Source of the DNA: Ligustrum vulgare
Taxonomy: Eukaryota > Streptophyta > Magnoliopsida > Lamiales > Oleaceae
Assembly: GCA_963555705.1 (NCBI GenBank)
Contig: OY743190.1
Location: forward strand, 16,561,491-16,625,490
Direction of reading: 5' to 3'
DNA: 64,000 nt
Part shown: piece by piece, positions 23,232-32,385 of the stretch
Numbering within the stretch: position 1 is the stretch's first letter
Layout of the letters: the number at the start of each line of letters is the position of its first letter
The notes under the pieces: model-generated
Told to the model about the DNA's origin: nothing
Seen by the model: the letters and a program-made list of their open reading frames with translations, nothing else
The model's database searches: none
Program-made: the position numbers and the translations under genes

Positions 23232-23985
23232 GATTTTCACCAGTCATCTCGTTTGCGAAGTTGAGGTCGGAGCACTTTCACCTCGATTTGTGTTTACCAA
23301 AACACCTCGTCTGCAAAGTTGAGGTCGGAACTCTTTCACCTCGGTTTGTATTTACCAAATCACCTCGTTTGGAAATTTGAGGTCGGAACATTTTCGCCTC
23401 AGTTTGTTTTTACCAAAACACCTCGCCTGCAAAGTTGAGGTCGGAACTCTTTCACCTCGATTTGTTTTTACCGAATCACCTAGTTTGGAAAGTTGAGGTC
23501 GGAACATTTTCACCTCAGTTTGTTTTTACCAAAACACCTCATCTGCAAAGTTGAGGTCGGAACTCTTTCACCTCGGTTTGTTTTTACCGAATCACCTAGT
23601 TTGGAAAGTTAAGGTCAGAACATTTTCACCTCGGTTTGTTTTTACCACAACACCTCGTCTGCAAAGTTGAGGTCGGAACTCTTTCACCTCGGTTTGTTTT
23701 TACCAAATCACCTCGTTTGCAAAGTTGAGGTCGGAACATTTTCACCTCGGTTTTTTCTTTTACAGAAACACCTCGTTTGCAAAGTTGAATCGGAACTCTT
23801 TCACCTCGGTTTGTTTTTACCAAAACACCTCGTTTGCAAAGTTGAGGTCGGAACTCTTTCACCTCGGTTTGTTTTTACCAAAACACCTCGTTTGCAAAGT
23901 TGAGGTCGGAACTCTTTCACCTCGGTTTGTTTTTACCAAAACACCTCGTTTGCAAAGTTGAGGACGGGAAACTTTCACCTCGATT
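23232..23985. repeat. Tandem array T2, 58-bp unit, about 13 copies
   Basis: Units carry CACCTCGTTTGCAAAGTTG, AGGTCGGAAC and TTTCACCTCGGTTTG. From about 23320 to 23740 two variants alternate (GGAACTC with TTTGGAAAG versus GGAACATT with CTGCAAAG), giving a 116-bp dimer. From about 23780 the copies are uniform monomers. Confidence 0.94.
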
Positions 23986-24008
23986 TAATGACGATTCCTT
24001 TTCATCCA

Positions 24009-26073
24009 TGAGGTCTTTCTCGTCTTTGAGACGGATTGCCTTGTGATGTTGATGGTATCCTGCCTTATAAGTACTTATGGATCATCAACTAAGGTCTTGA
24101 TTTGCCTCTCAATGAGATCTTTCTCGTCTTTGAGATGGATTTCCTTGTGATGTTGATGGTATCCTGCCTTATAGGTACTTATGGATCATCGACTAAGGTC
24201 TTGATTTTCCTCTCAAGGAGGTTTTTCTCGTCTTTGAGATGGATTTCCTTGTGATGTTGATGGTATCCTGCCTTATAGGTACTTATGGATCATCAACTAA
24301 GGTCTTGATTTGCCTCTCAAGGAGGTCTTTGTCGTCTTTGAGACGGATTGCCTTGTGATGTTGATGGTATCCTGCCTTATAAGTACTTATGGATCATCAA
24401 CTAAGGTCTTGGTTTGCCTCTCAATGAGGTATTTCTCGTCTTTGATATGGATTTCCTTGTGATGTTGATGGTATCTTGCCTTATAAGTACTTATGGATCA
24501 TCGACTAAGGTCTTGATTTTCCTCTTAAGGAGGTCTTTCTCGTCTTTGAGATGGATTTTCTTGTGATATTGATGGTATCCTGCCTTATAGGTACTTATGG
24601 ATCATCAACTAAGGTCTTGATTTGCCTCTCAAGAAGGTCTTTGTCGTCTTTGAGACGGATTGCCTTGTGATGTTGATGGTATCCTGCCTTATAAGTACTT
24701 ATGGATCATCAACTAAAGTCTTGATTTGCCTCTCAATGAGGTCTTTCTCGTCTTTGAGATGGATTTCTTTGTGATGTTGATGGTATCCTGCCTTATAAGT
24801 ACTTATGGATCATCGACTAAGGTCTTGATTTTCCTCTCAAGGAGGTCTTTCTCGTCTTTGAGATGGATTTCCTTGTGATGTTGATGGTATCCTTCCTTAT
24901 AGGTACTTATGGATCATCAACTAAGGTCTTGATTTGCCTCTCAATGAGGTCTTTGTCGTCTTTGAGACGGATTGCCTTGTGATGTTGATGGTATCCTGTC
25001 TTATAAGTACATATGGATCATCAACTGAGGTCTTGATTTGCCTCTCAAGGAGGTCTTTCTCGCCTTTGAGACGGATTGCCTTGTGATTTTAATGGTATCC
25101 TGCCTTATAGGTACTTATGGATCATCAACTCAGGTCTTGGTTTGCCTCTCAAGGAGGTCTTTCTCGCCTTTGAGACGGATTGCCTTGTGATGTTGATGGT
25201 ATCCTGCCTTATAAGTACTTATGGATCATCAACTAAGGTCTTGATTTGCCTCTCAATGAGGTCTTTCTCGTCTTTGAGATGGATTTCTTTGTGATGTTGA
25301 TGGTATCCTGCCGTATAAGTACTTATGGATCATCGACTAAGGTCTTGATTTTCCTCTCAAGGAGGTCTTTCTCGTCTTTGAGATGGATTTCCTTGTGATG
25401 TTGATGGTATCCTGCCTTATAGGTACTTATGGATCATCAACTAAGGTCTTGATTTGCCTCTCAATGAGGTCTTTGTCGTCTTTGAGACGGATTGCCTTGT
25501 GATGTTGATGGTATCCTGCCTTATAAGTACATATGGATCATCAACTGAGGTCTTGATTTGCCTCTCAAGGAGGTCTTTCTCGTCTTTGAGACGGATTGCC
25601 TTGTGATTTTAATGGTATCCTGCCTTATAGGTACTTATGGATCATCAACTCAGGTCTTGGTTTGCCTCTCAAGGAGGTCTTTCTCGCCTTTGAGACGGAT
25701 TACCTTGTGATGTTGATGGTATCCTGCCTTATAGGTACTTATGGATCATCAACTAAGGTCTTGGTTTGCCTCTCAAGGAGGTCTTTCTCGCATTTGAGAC
25801 GGATTGCCTTGTGATGTTGATGGTGTCCTGCCTTATAGGTACTTATGGATCATCAACTAAGGTCTTGATTTGCCTCTCAAGGAGGTCTTTCTCGTCTTTG
25901 AGACGGATTTCCTTGTGAAGTTGATGGTATCCTGCCTTATAGGTACTTATGGATCATCAACTAAGGTCTTGGTTTGCCTCTCAAGGAGGTCTTTCTCGCC
26001 TTTGAGACGGATTGCCTTGTGATGTTGATGGTGTTCTGCCTTATAGGTACTTATGGATCATCAACTAAGGTCT
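24009..26073. repeat. Tandem array T3, 104-bp unit, about 20 copies with higher-order periods
   Basis: Each unit reads through GAGGTCTTTCTCGTCTTTG, GTGATGTTGATGGTATCC and ACTTATGGATCATCAAC. A marker variant CATCGACTAAGG occurs at 24187, 24499, 24811 and 25331, spaced 312, 312 and 520 bp (3, 3 and 5 units). A GATTTTAATGG variant recurs at a 520-bp spacing (near 25084 and 25604). Not coding. Confidence 0.95.
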
Positions 26074-26657
26074 TTGATTGTGATTGGTTTGTTTGATGTC
26101 CCCACTTCATTCTAAATGAACAATTCTTCAGGTTGAATTTCTCTTCATTCATAATCACATGGAGGAACTGATACAAAATATTTACTTGAAACCCAATCAA
26201 TCCAAGTTCAGCTTTGAAAGTCTCCTTTATTCTTCATGTATAGCTCTTTTATCATAGGCTGAGAGCGGGCGGTTTTTTTATCTTCCATGTCAATGGTAGA
26301 ATTCACTCATTGAAACGAATGATCGGACTGAGGAAACAAACTTGAATGAATGGCCTCTAGTTTAATAGTCGAACTGGAGTTGTTCCGAACTGAACCATGT
26401 TGAACTGATCTTGACCGCGTTTACTCGAGTGTGACTTGAATATGTGACTCCAGCTTTCATGGCCAATTCGATTTGAATATGTGATATTTGAATGGGGCGA
26501 GTTGCATGGCTACTTCAGAAAATTGAGTTGCTACTAGACTGGCGATTAAGGGCGGAATTTTCTCGAGTTGAACTGCTAGCCTACGCGGGAGTTTGGCCAA
26601 TCTAAATTGAAATCATTGATTTTTGCTTGATAAATGAAGGCCGGTTGCACAAGAACG
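26074..26657 (-). other. Leader of the tandem-repeat LTR element
   Basis: Non-repetitive, with no credible frame. It lies between the primer-binding site and array T3 on the element's sense strand, where a packaging or dimerisation signal would be expected; none is identified. Confidence 0.5.
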
Positions 26658-26679
26658 GGCCCTCCTTCTAGCGCCAATT
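26658..26679 (-). other. Primer-binding site of the tandem-repeat LTR element
   Basis: The minus strand reads AATTGGCGCTAGAAGGAGGG directly after the LTR end GACGTCAACA. The TTGGCGC start is common at primer sites of plant Ty3/gypsy Tat- and Athila-like elements. The matching tRNA was not determined. Confidence 0.65.
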
Positions 26680-27236
26680 TGTTGACGTCACTTTTTGTCA
26701 CAAAGCTGGTCAACAAATAAAATGGATTGATCTTTGACTCATCATGTTGAGATAACTTGATTTTGAGATTTTTGGCTAAACAACCAGGTCATATAACGGA
26801 ATTCTAGATAGTATGTGAATTTATACGATTTTGAATTTCTTATCACCAACTCAAGTCTGCATCGTGTATGACCTGACATTCAGGTCTACAAGCGTTTGGA
26901 CCTGAGCGTCACCTCTACAAGTCATTTGAAGTTTATAGTTTCTCTTTGAATCAATAAATTTCTCTTTCTCTAATGAACATAAAATTCCCATATTTATAGG
27001 TAAAATGGAGGTAGACATATTTACATATTTGATCCCTCATCGAATAATTACATAATGGGGCAATTTCTAATAGTTATAGACAATTTCACTCATATCTTCA
27101 TATAAGTATCACATTGACACTTTGAGTTCATCTTGAGTAGTCTTGATCCTTAGTTTAACGTGGAACTTGACCAATAAGCTCGTTGACCACTGAATAGGTG
27201 ACTCTTAACCTTGACCCAAATTTATGGGGTGCAACA
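26680..27236 (-). mobile_element. 5' LTR of the tandem-repeat LTR element
   Basis: 557 bp, the same length as its partner at 19527-20083, with about 15 substitutions by eye. On the minus strand a TATA box CTATAAATATGGG lies at 26988-27000, upstream of the primer site as expected for the active promoter. Confidence 0.92.
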
Positions 27237-27256
27237 ACAACAACAACAACAACAAC

Positions 27257-27299
<43 letters not shown>

Positions 27300-27300
27300 T
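27231..27300. repeat. (CAA)n-(TAA)n microsatellite at the LTR edge
   Basis: The LTR's terminal CAACA runs into (CAA)n and then (TAA)n. The left flank of the element is also (TAA)n, so the element inserted into a trinucleotide repeat and the CAA part may have expanded from the LTR end. Confidence 0.9.
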
Positions 27301-27566
27301 TTTAGAAAATATGATTTATTATTTAAAGTTTAATAAATATTACTTTTAATAATTTTTATTTTTTTCTATTTTCCCCAAAATTTGTAAGTGCGTTTTGAAG
27401 GGAAAATGACATTAATGATTCTCTCTCCTCTCTCCTCACTTCTACTTTTATAGATGTATAGAAGATATAGATATATGTATAGATTTGAAAATCAACAACG
27501 AGAACTTAAATCAAACACATTTATTTAAATCAATTCATAAAACTCTAAATTTCGATTATTCAGTAT
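27301..27566. other. AT-rich spacer without gene
   Basis: No frame or element end is recognised. A CT-rich stretch at 27419-27445 precedes a run of GATATAGATATATG words. Confidence 0.5.
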
Positions 27567-28010
27567 TGTAACGACGTAATAAATTATCAAAACTTATAAA
27601 TGTGACAAAAAAATAGTTTCATTCATTTATTTATTTGCCACAACTGACCTTTATTCCCCACCATCTCCAAAGTCTGCAAATTGTTGTTAAATAATGGAAT
27701 AAGTAGACTCATCGCCAATAATGAATTTATAAAATAATTAAACACATACTTATGCAATTAATACAATTAGTACAGTGATCACATCATTAAAATCATAGGC
27801 TTTCGTATCATAGGGTGTGAGTAGTCTAGTCTCATGTATTAAAGCATTTAAGTTATGCACAATTACGTCATTTTCATTTTATCTCATATAAGAGAGATAT
27901 TCTTGTCTTGTCTCATTCATCAAAGCATTTAAATCATGTAAATTCATATAAGTACATGCAATTATAATTTAAATTAATTAGCGAGAGCGAGTTTGAAAAT
28001 AGAACGAGAC
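27567..28010 (-). mobile_element. Family A LTR fragment (3' part), decayed
   Basis: The reverse complement matches the 3' half of the family A LTR: GGCGATGAGTCTACT, CACACCCTATGAT, and AACAACAATTTGCAGAC followed by TTTGGAGATGGTGG. A TGTAACGACG at 27567 may be the worn LTR terminus (expected TGTAACGCCCCG). There are many substitutions and no partner LTR, so this is an old remnant. Confidence 0.65.
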
Positions 28011-28102
28011 TATTATGTCAATCTTCGGATCACCAAATGTAAGGACATCTAGAAATATTTTAAAACTACGGGGACTAAAATAATAGATTTTGAAACTTGG
28101 AT

Positions 28103-28808
28103 AGTAATTGTTGCAGACTATTATTCATTTAATACTTTATTTGTCATTTTTTTTTACTATTCAAATATTAAAATACAATAATTTTTATAGTTTACAATTT
28201 TTTTTTTAAATCATATGGATTAAATTCCATATATAAATGATTTTCTTTTATATGACTTATTATTTTTTATCTAAAAACTATGCATTCGTTTATCGTTTAC
28301 ACTATGAACTTCTTCAAATTATTTCTCTCATGCGGCAGTATTTTTTATCCATTTACAATATAATGATGTGTTTTCTTATCTAATTCTTATACGAATGTTG
28401 TAGAGTATTAGGATTTTGGTGATCCAACAGTATAAGTTATAATTCTCGAATAAATTTTTTTGGAGAAATTGGGGAGTAATTGTTATAGACTATTATTCAT
28501 TTGATATTTTATTTGGCATTTTTTTTATTATTCAAATATTACTATACAATAATTTTTAATATTTATAGTTTACAAATTTTTTTTTAAACCATATGGATTA
28601 AATTTCATATATAAATGATTTTCCTATATATGACTTATTATTTTCCATGTAAAAACTATGCATTCGTTTATCATTATTTAAACTATGAATTTCTTCAAAT
28701 TATTTCTCTCATGCGACAGTATTTTTTATCCATTTACAATATAATGATGTATTTTTCTTATCTAATTCTTATACGAATATTGCAGATTACTTGAATTTTG
28801 GTGATCCT
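28103..28808. repeat. Direct duplication, about 372-bp offset, AT-rich
   Basis: Two copies, about 28103-28474 and 28475-28808, share ACTATTATTCATTT, ATATGGATTAAATT, AAACTATGCATTCGTTTATC and TTATCTAATTCTTATACGAA. They differ by scattered substitutions and indels. The pair lies just upstream of a Helitron-like 3' end. Confidence 0.85.
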
Positions 28809-28993
28809 ACATTTAATTGTGAAAATTGCGGGGCCTTTTTTTGGTATGCGAATCGTACGGGCAAACAATATAATACAAATAAGCATAAATATTCAATTTA
28901 TTGTATTCACTCTATTTATATCATTATACATATATTTGTTCTTACAAAAAATAGAAAAATATTGTAATCGTAATTATACGAGAAGACATGATA

Positions 28994-29022
28994 ATCGTGC
29001 AACGCAAGGGTGAAAATACTAG
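28994..29022 (+). mobile_element. Helitron-like 3' end
   Basis: An imperfect hairpin around ATCGTGCAACGCAAGGG is followed by TGAAAATACTAG and a T. It resembles the ends at 18763-18789 and 42428-42455. The 5' limit is not identified; the element probably contains the duplicated AT-rich sequence upstream. Confidence 0.5.
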
Positions 29023-29127
29023 TATACTTAGTATACATATAAATGGAGAATAGTAGATTAGTGTGAATGCAAAGTGGCTTAGAGTGAATGCAAAATTTGG
29101 ATAGATGTGAATGCATTTATTGTCTTT

Positions 29128-29160
29128 TGTGTGTGTGTGTGGGGGGGGGGGTATGGGGGA
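29128..29160. repeat. (GT)n followed by a G run
   Basis: Simple sequence: a (GT) run, then about eleven G, then TATGGGGGAGGG. Confidence 0.9.
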
Positions 29161-29992
29161 GGGTAAATATTAAACAATGGTTAATATTTTTTTTAATATT
29201 GTGCAAAGATTATATGATATAATAATTTATTGAACTTTAATATTGTTCAATTGTCGTTTATTTGATGAGTTAAGATTAGACATATATTTATAGTTTATTG
29301 TGATTTTTGAACAAAAAGTTGAGAAAAAGTTATACATGCGAGGCAAATGCAAAAATTATAATAAACTATAAAACCTTTGTCCATAAGATCGTATACCTGC
29401 TCTTTGAGCTCTTAAAGCTCTGCAGGAGCCATCCGATATGATGTCTTGGATACTAGAGCTATTACAAACACTAATTCGATGGTGAATTCAATATCTCTAT
29501 CAGGTGGTAGATCATAAAGATCGTTTGGTAACATAATTAGACATTCTCGAACAATTGAAATTTGTTCAAAAGAGAAGGGCCTATCTTAATCAGCTCAATT
29601 ACTGTAGCTAATTAGGCCTTACAACTTGTATTCACCAACTGACGAGCATTGATCACCTACACTATCGAAATAGAAAGCTTCACCTCAACCCCAACAAATG
29701 AAAAAGGGATTTGTTTGGAGTTTCAGACACCACCTTATTGTGACAGACGATTGAAGCATTATATCGTAATAAATATTCCATTCCTAGTTTGACATCAAGA
29801 TCGTGGATATCCGGTGTTATGAGATCTATCATCTACTCCTTCCCATTTACCACGATCGAGAAATTGTTTAACGCATATCTTGAGTTCAAAAGTTCTCTGA
29901 AATGTGTTGGCAAGCAAAAACTCGGTCTCCAGTTACCGAGATTGGTAAATGAATTTTCCTATGATTGTAGGACTACCAAATGAGTGCGCAAT

Positions 29993-31489
29993 TGTTCGCT
30001 ACAAACACACCGCAAGTGCATGAGTCGCATACAAGTGATAGTGGACTAATTGAGTCCGGTTTATCGATCCCACAAGGATTTTTTATTTCAACTACACTCT
30101 AGTATAATTAATTTTAACAAGAAACACACACAATAAATGTTTGTTTTGGGAAAGTTTTCGTACTAGAATTAAAGTTGCAATTATAAATAAATAACTAGAA
30201 AAATGGTGATGAATAAATGATAAATGAGTGTTGGGATTCTTGATTCCACTTGACCATTACCTAATTGAATTATCAACAAGCAAATAGAAATGCAATTCAT
30301 TAATCATGTTAGACCCGATTTTCCAAGCTTAGCCAATTACCTCTCTCGAGTGAAATCAACCCTAATTAGTGGCATTAACCTACTATATCTCTATGTCGAT
30401 TAAAAACACACCAATTGCATTAAATCTTTGTGAAAATAGCTTAATGGGTCATCTAGGGTTTTAGGTATATCTCTATCCTAAACAAGAACCTAGAGCAAAT
30501 ATTGTATTGATTTAAAATACACAACAATTTCTCAATAATTGCACATCCCACGAAACCTAAGCATAAATGTGGCCACAATAAATGCTAGTCAATAAATACA
30601 ACAATAAATGCACAAGATAATAAAAAGCTTAAATTCTTAATACAAGCATTAAAATCAACTAAGCTATGTCGCTTTATCAATAATCCCAACACAAAATAGT
30701 TTAGCCCATAGTGAAATAACAATAAAATGCAAGAATTAAATACATCATTTCAACTATGAAGTAAAATAAATAGAGAAATATGAAGATTAAGCAAAAACAC
30801 TTCCCTTCACCAATGGTTCTTGCTTCAAAATATCACTATTCTTCCACAATAATGTTGGTATTCCTCCCCTTAATCAATATTCATCAACTATACTATACAA
30901 AATCAAGAGAAATTACAAGATAAAAGGATAAAATAAAAGAGAAAGAGAGAGAGCTAGGGTTTTCTTGAGTTGAAAAGAGGAAAAGTGATTCAAAATTTGG
31001 CCAAAACCACCTCAAAAACCCCAAAAAATCGCTAGATCCGCGTCCTTCAGCATCTGGGCAGAATCGGGTCGCACCGGAATTCACTTCAAAATTTTGACCA
31101 CGCGATCGCGTGGTTGAGGTGAAAACTCTAGGGTTGAGTTTATGCCTGAACTCGCGAGCGCGACAGACTCATAACCACGCGATCACGTGGTTGACCTGAG
31201 TGATGATTTTGCAGCTTGATCGTCTTTTGGTGATTTGCAATTAGGTCCTCCATCTTTCAATGTAGATCAATTTGGTCCTCATACTTCGGCTCTTTGATGG
31301 ATTTGACTCTTTTCTCCTCAATTTCTTCAAGTATTCATCCATTTAGCTTCTTTCTTGTGCTTTCTCCATGAAGTTGATTGTTAAACCTATTTAACCACAA
31401 AATATGCACAATTAAGTAGGTATTTGTCCAAATTGCTCAAAAAATATTACTAAAAATATATGAAATATGCATGTAAAATGCACTTAACA
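29993..31489. mobile_element. Solo LTR, family C (1497 bp), inserted in protease remnant
   Basis: It starts TGTTCGCTAC and ends CACTTAACA, with perfect GCAAT duplications on both sides (29988-29992 and 31490-31494). Removing it with one duplication restores an open protease frame around the DSG motif, which independently supports the boundaries. No internal region is present. Orientation was not determined. The phrase GGTTTATCGATCCCACAAGG near 30059 is of a type common in plant LTR repeats. Confidence 0.85.
31097..31192. repeat. Paired CpG-rich palindromes in family C LTR
   Basis: A perfect 18-bp palindrome, ACCACGCGATCGCGTGGT, is at 31097-31114. A 20-bp near-palindrome, AACCACGCGATCACGTGGTT, is at 31173-31192 and differs by one base pair. 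Confidence 0.85.
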
Positions 31490-31494
31490 GCAAT

Positions 31495-31947
31495 CCCGGA
31501 ATCAAATATGATACGTGTTTGACACTAAGTTCGATCCCTTTTCAGCTTCATGTTTAGATATTATATACATTCGTGCCGATGTAGTCTCCATGACTCAAAG
31601 CACTATTCGCATTCACTTCATATCTTTCACATAAGGAACTTCTAAACATTTCCCAATTTTATAATAATCATTACCGTCTCATTTTCTCATTCACATAATC
31701 AAGGTATACACGCCATATTCATTAACGACATCCTTAACCTTTAACTTTACAACATTATATATTAACATGCAAAAATTTACAATACTGGAAACATTACCAC
31801 GCATTTACTAACTTGAACAGAAATTTAACTTACCAGATGATCGAGGGAGAAGCACCTGAGGCGTGACTCAGTACCCGAACCATTTTCAAATAAATTTTTA
31901 AAAGTCTACAGAATAGCTTTTAAAACTCTTAACTCTGATACAAAAAA
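31495..31947 (-). mobile_element. Leader and primer-binding site of minus-strand family B element
   Basis: It aligns in reverse with 10055-10300 (GATCATCTGGTAAGTTAAAT, GGTTAAGGATGT). The primer site, a degraded TTTGTATCAGAGTT form, is at 31929-31947. The gag region expected before the protease has been lost. Confidence 0.7.
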
Positions 31948-32385
31948 TGTAACACCCCAAGTTTAAAATCTAAAACCTATGCGTGTTAGCTCCCATTCAC
32001 ATTATATGCGGAAATAAATCGTTTAAAACATTTAAACTTTTCATTTTCTATTATAAGATTTTACAAAAATTTCGGCAGAGTCTCCTCTATAACTTGGACA
32101 TAACCAACCTGTAGAGAGGGACATCATACCTACAATACATATACAATTCTTAACCCATTTAAATCCAACATTCAACATCCAACCAAAATTCAACTCCAAC
32201 ATTAATTCCTAAACTCCTCAACGATAATACCTTGAAGTAAAAATTTATAAATTCCAGAAACATAGTATAAACTAATCACCGAGAAATACCCTACTTATTT
32301 TAACTGAGAACCGACAAACCAATTCAAAATGATTTATCAATTTAAAAGAATAACCAATAAAACTTAAATTAAATCATTAAATACA
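31948..32385 (-). mobile_element. Family B LTR end (truncated), minus strand
   Basis: Begins TGTAACACCCCAAG on the plus strand, which is the reverse of the family B terminus, and follows it through AACCAACCTGTAGAGAGGGA. It fades at about 32385, where family A LTR sequence begins, so the two elements are joined without either LTR start. Confidence 0.75.

Larger units (their letters stand above)
19527..27236 (-). mobile_element. Non-autonomous LTR element (LARD-like) whose body is tandem repeats
   Basis: Two direct 557-bp LTRs (19527-20083 and 26680-27236) bound 6.6 kb. The minus strand is the coding sense: next to 26680 the minus strand reads TTGGCGCTAGAAGGAGGG, a plausible primer-binding site, and next to 20083 it reads ACCTTGGGGGACATT, a plausible polypurine tract. 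I count about 15 mismatches between the LTRs (about 2.7%). No gag or pol is present. In element order the body is a leader, arrays of 104-, 58-, 73/74- and 48-bp units, then a short tail. It lies in a (TAA)n microsatellite, so the target duplication cannot be read cleanly. Confidence 0.88.
29335..31540 (-). pseudogene. Chromovirus pol remnant: protease and start of reverse transcriptase, split by a solo LTR
   Basis: Read on the minus strand. An aspartic-protease active-site motif with DSG lies just beyond the insertion (near 31495-31515) and its continuation, SFGSPTIIGKF, is on the other side of it (29950-29985). Downstream come ISDPD/GMDWL-region remnants (29760-29830). At about 29390-29515 is the linker before reverse transcriptase, with LPPDREIEFTIELV and YRMAPAEL. 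Several frames and stops make it non-functional. Everything after the first part of reverse transcriptase is missing. The family B primer site and LTR lie upstream in the same orientation (31929-32385). It is the only protease/RT-linker piece in the window. Confidence 0.75.

Noticed and set aside
25076..25814. Two similar 72-codon frames 520 bp apart
   Set aside because: They mark the 5 x 104-bp period of array T3, not a duplicated gene.
23232..26073. Regular repeats that resemble a CRISPR array at first glance
   Set aside because: No unique spacers: the whole 58- or 104-bp unit is repeated. Plant context and location inside an LTR element.
29789..29983. 64-codon plus-strand frame
   Set aside because: It is the shadow of the protease remnant, which is on the minus strand.
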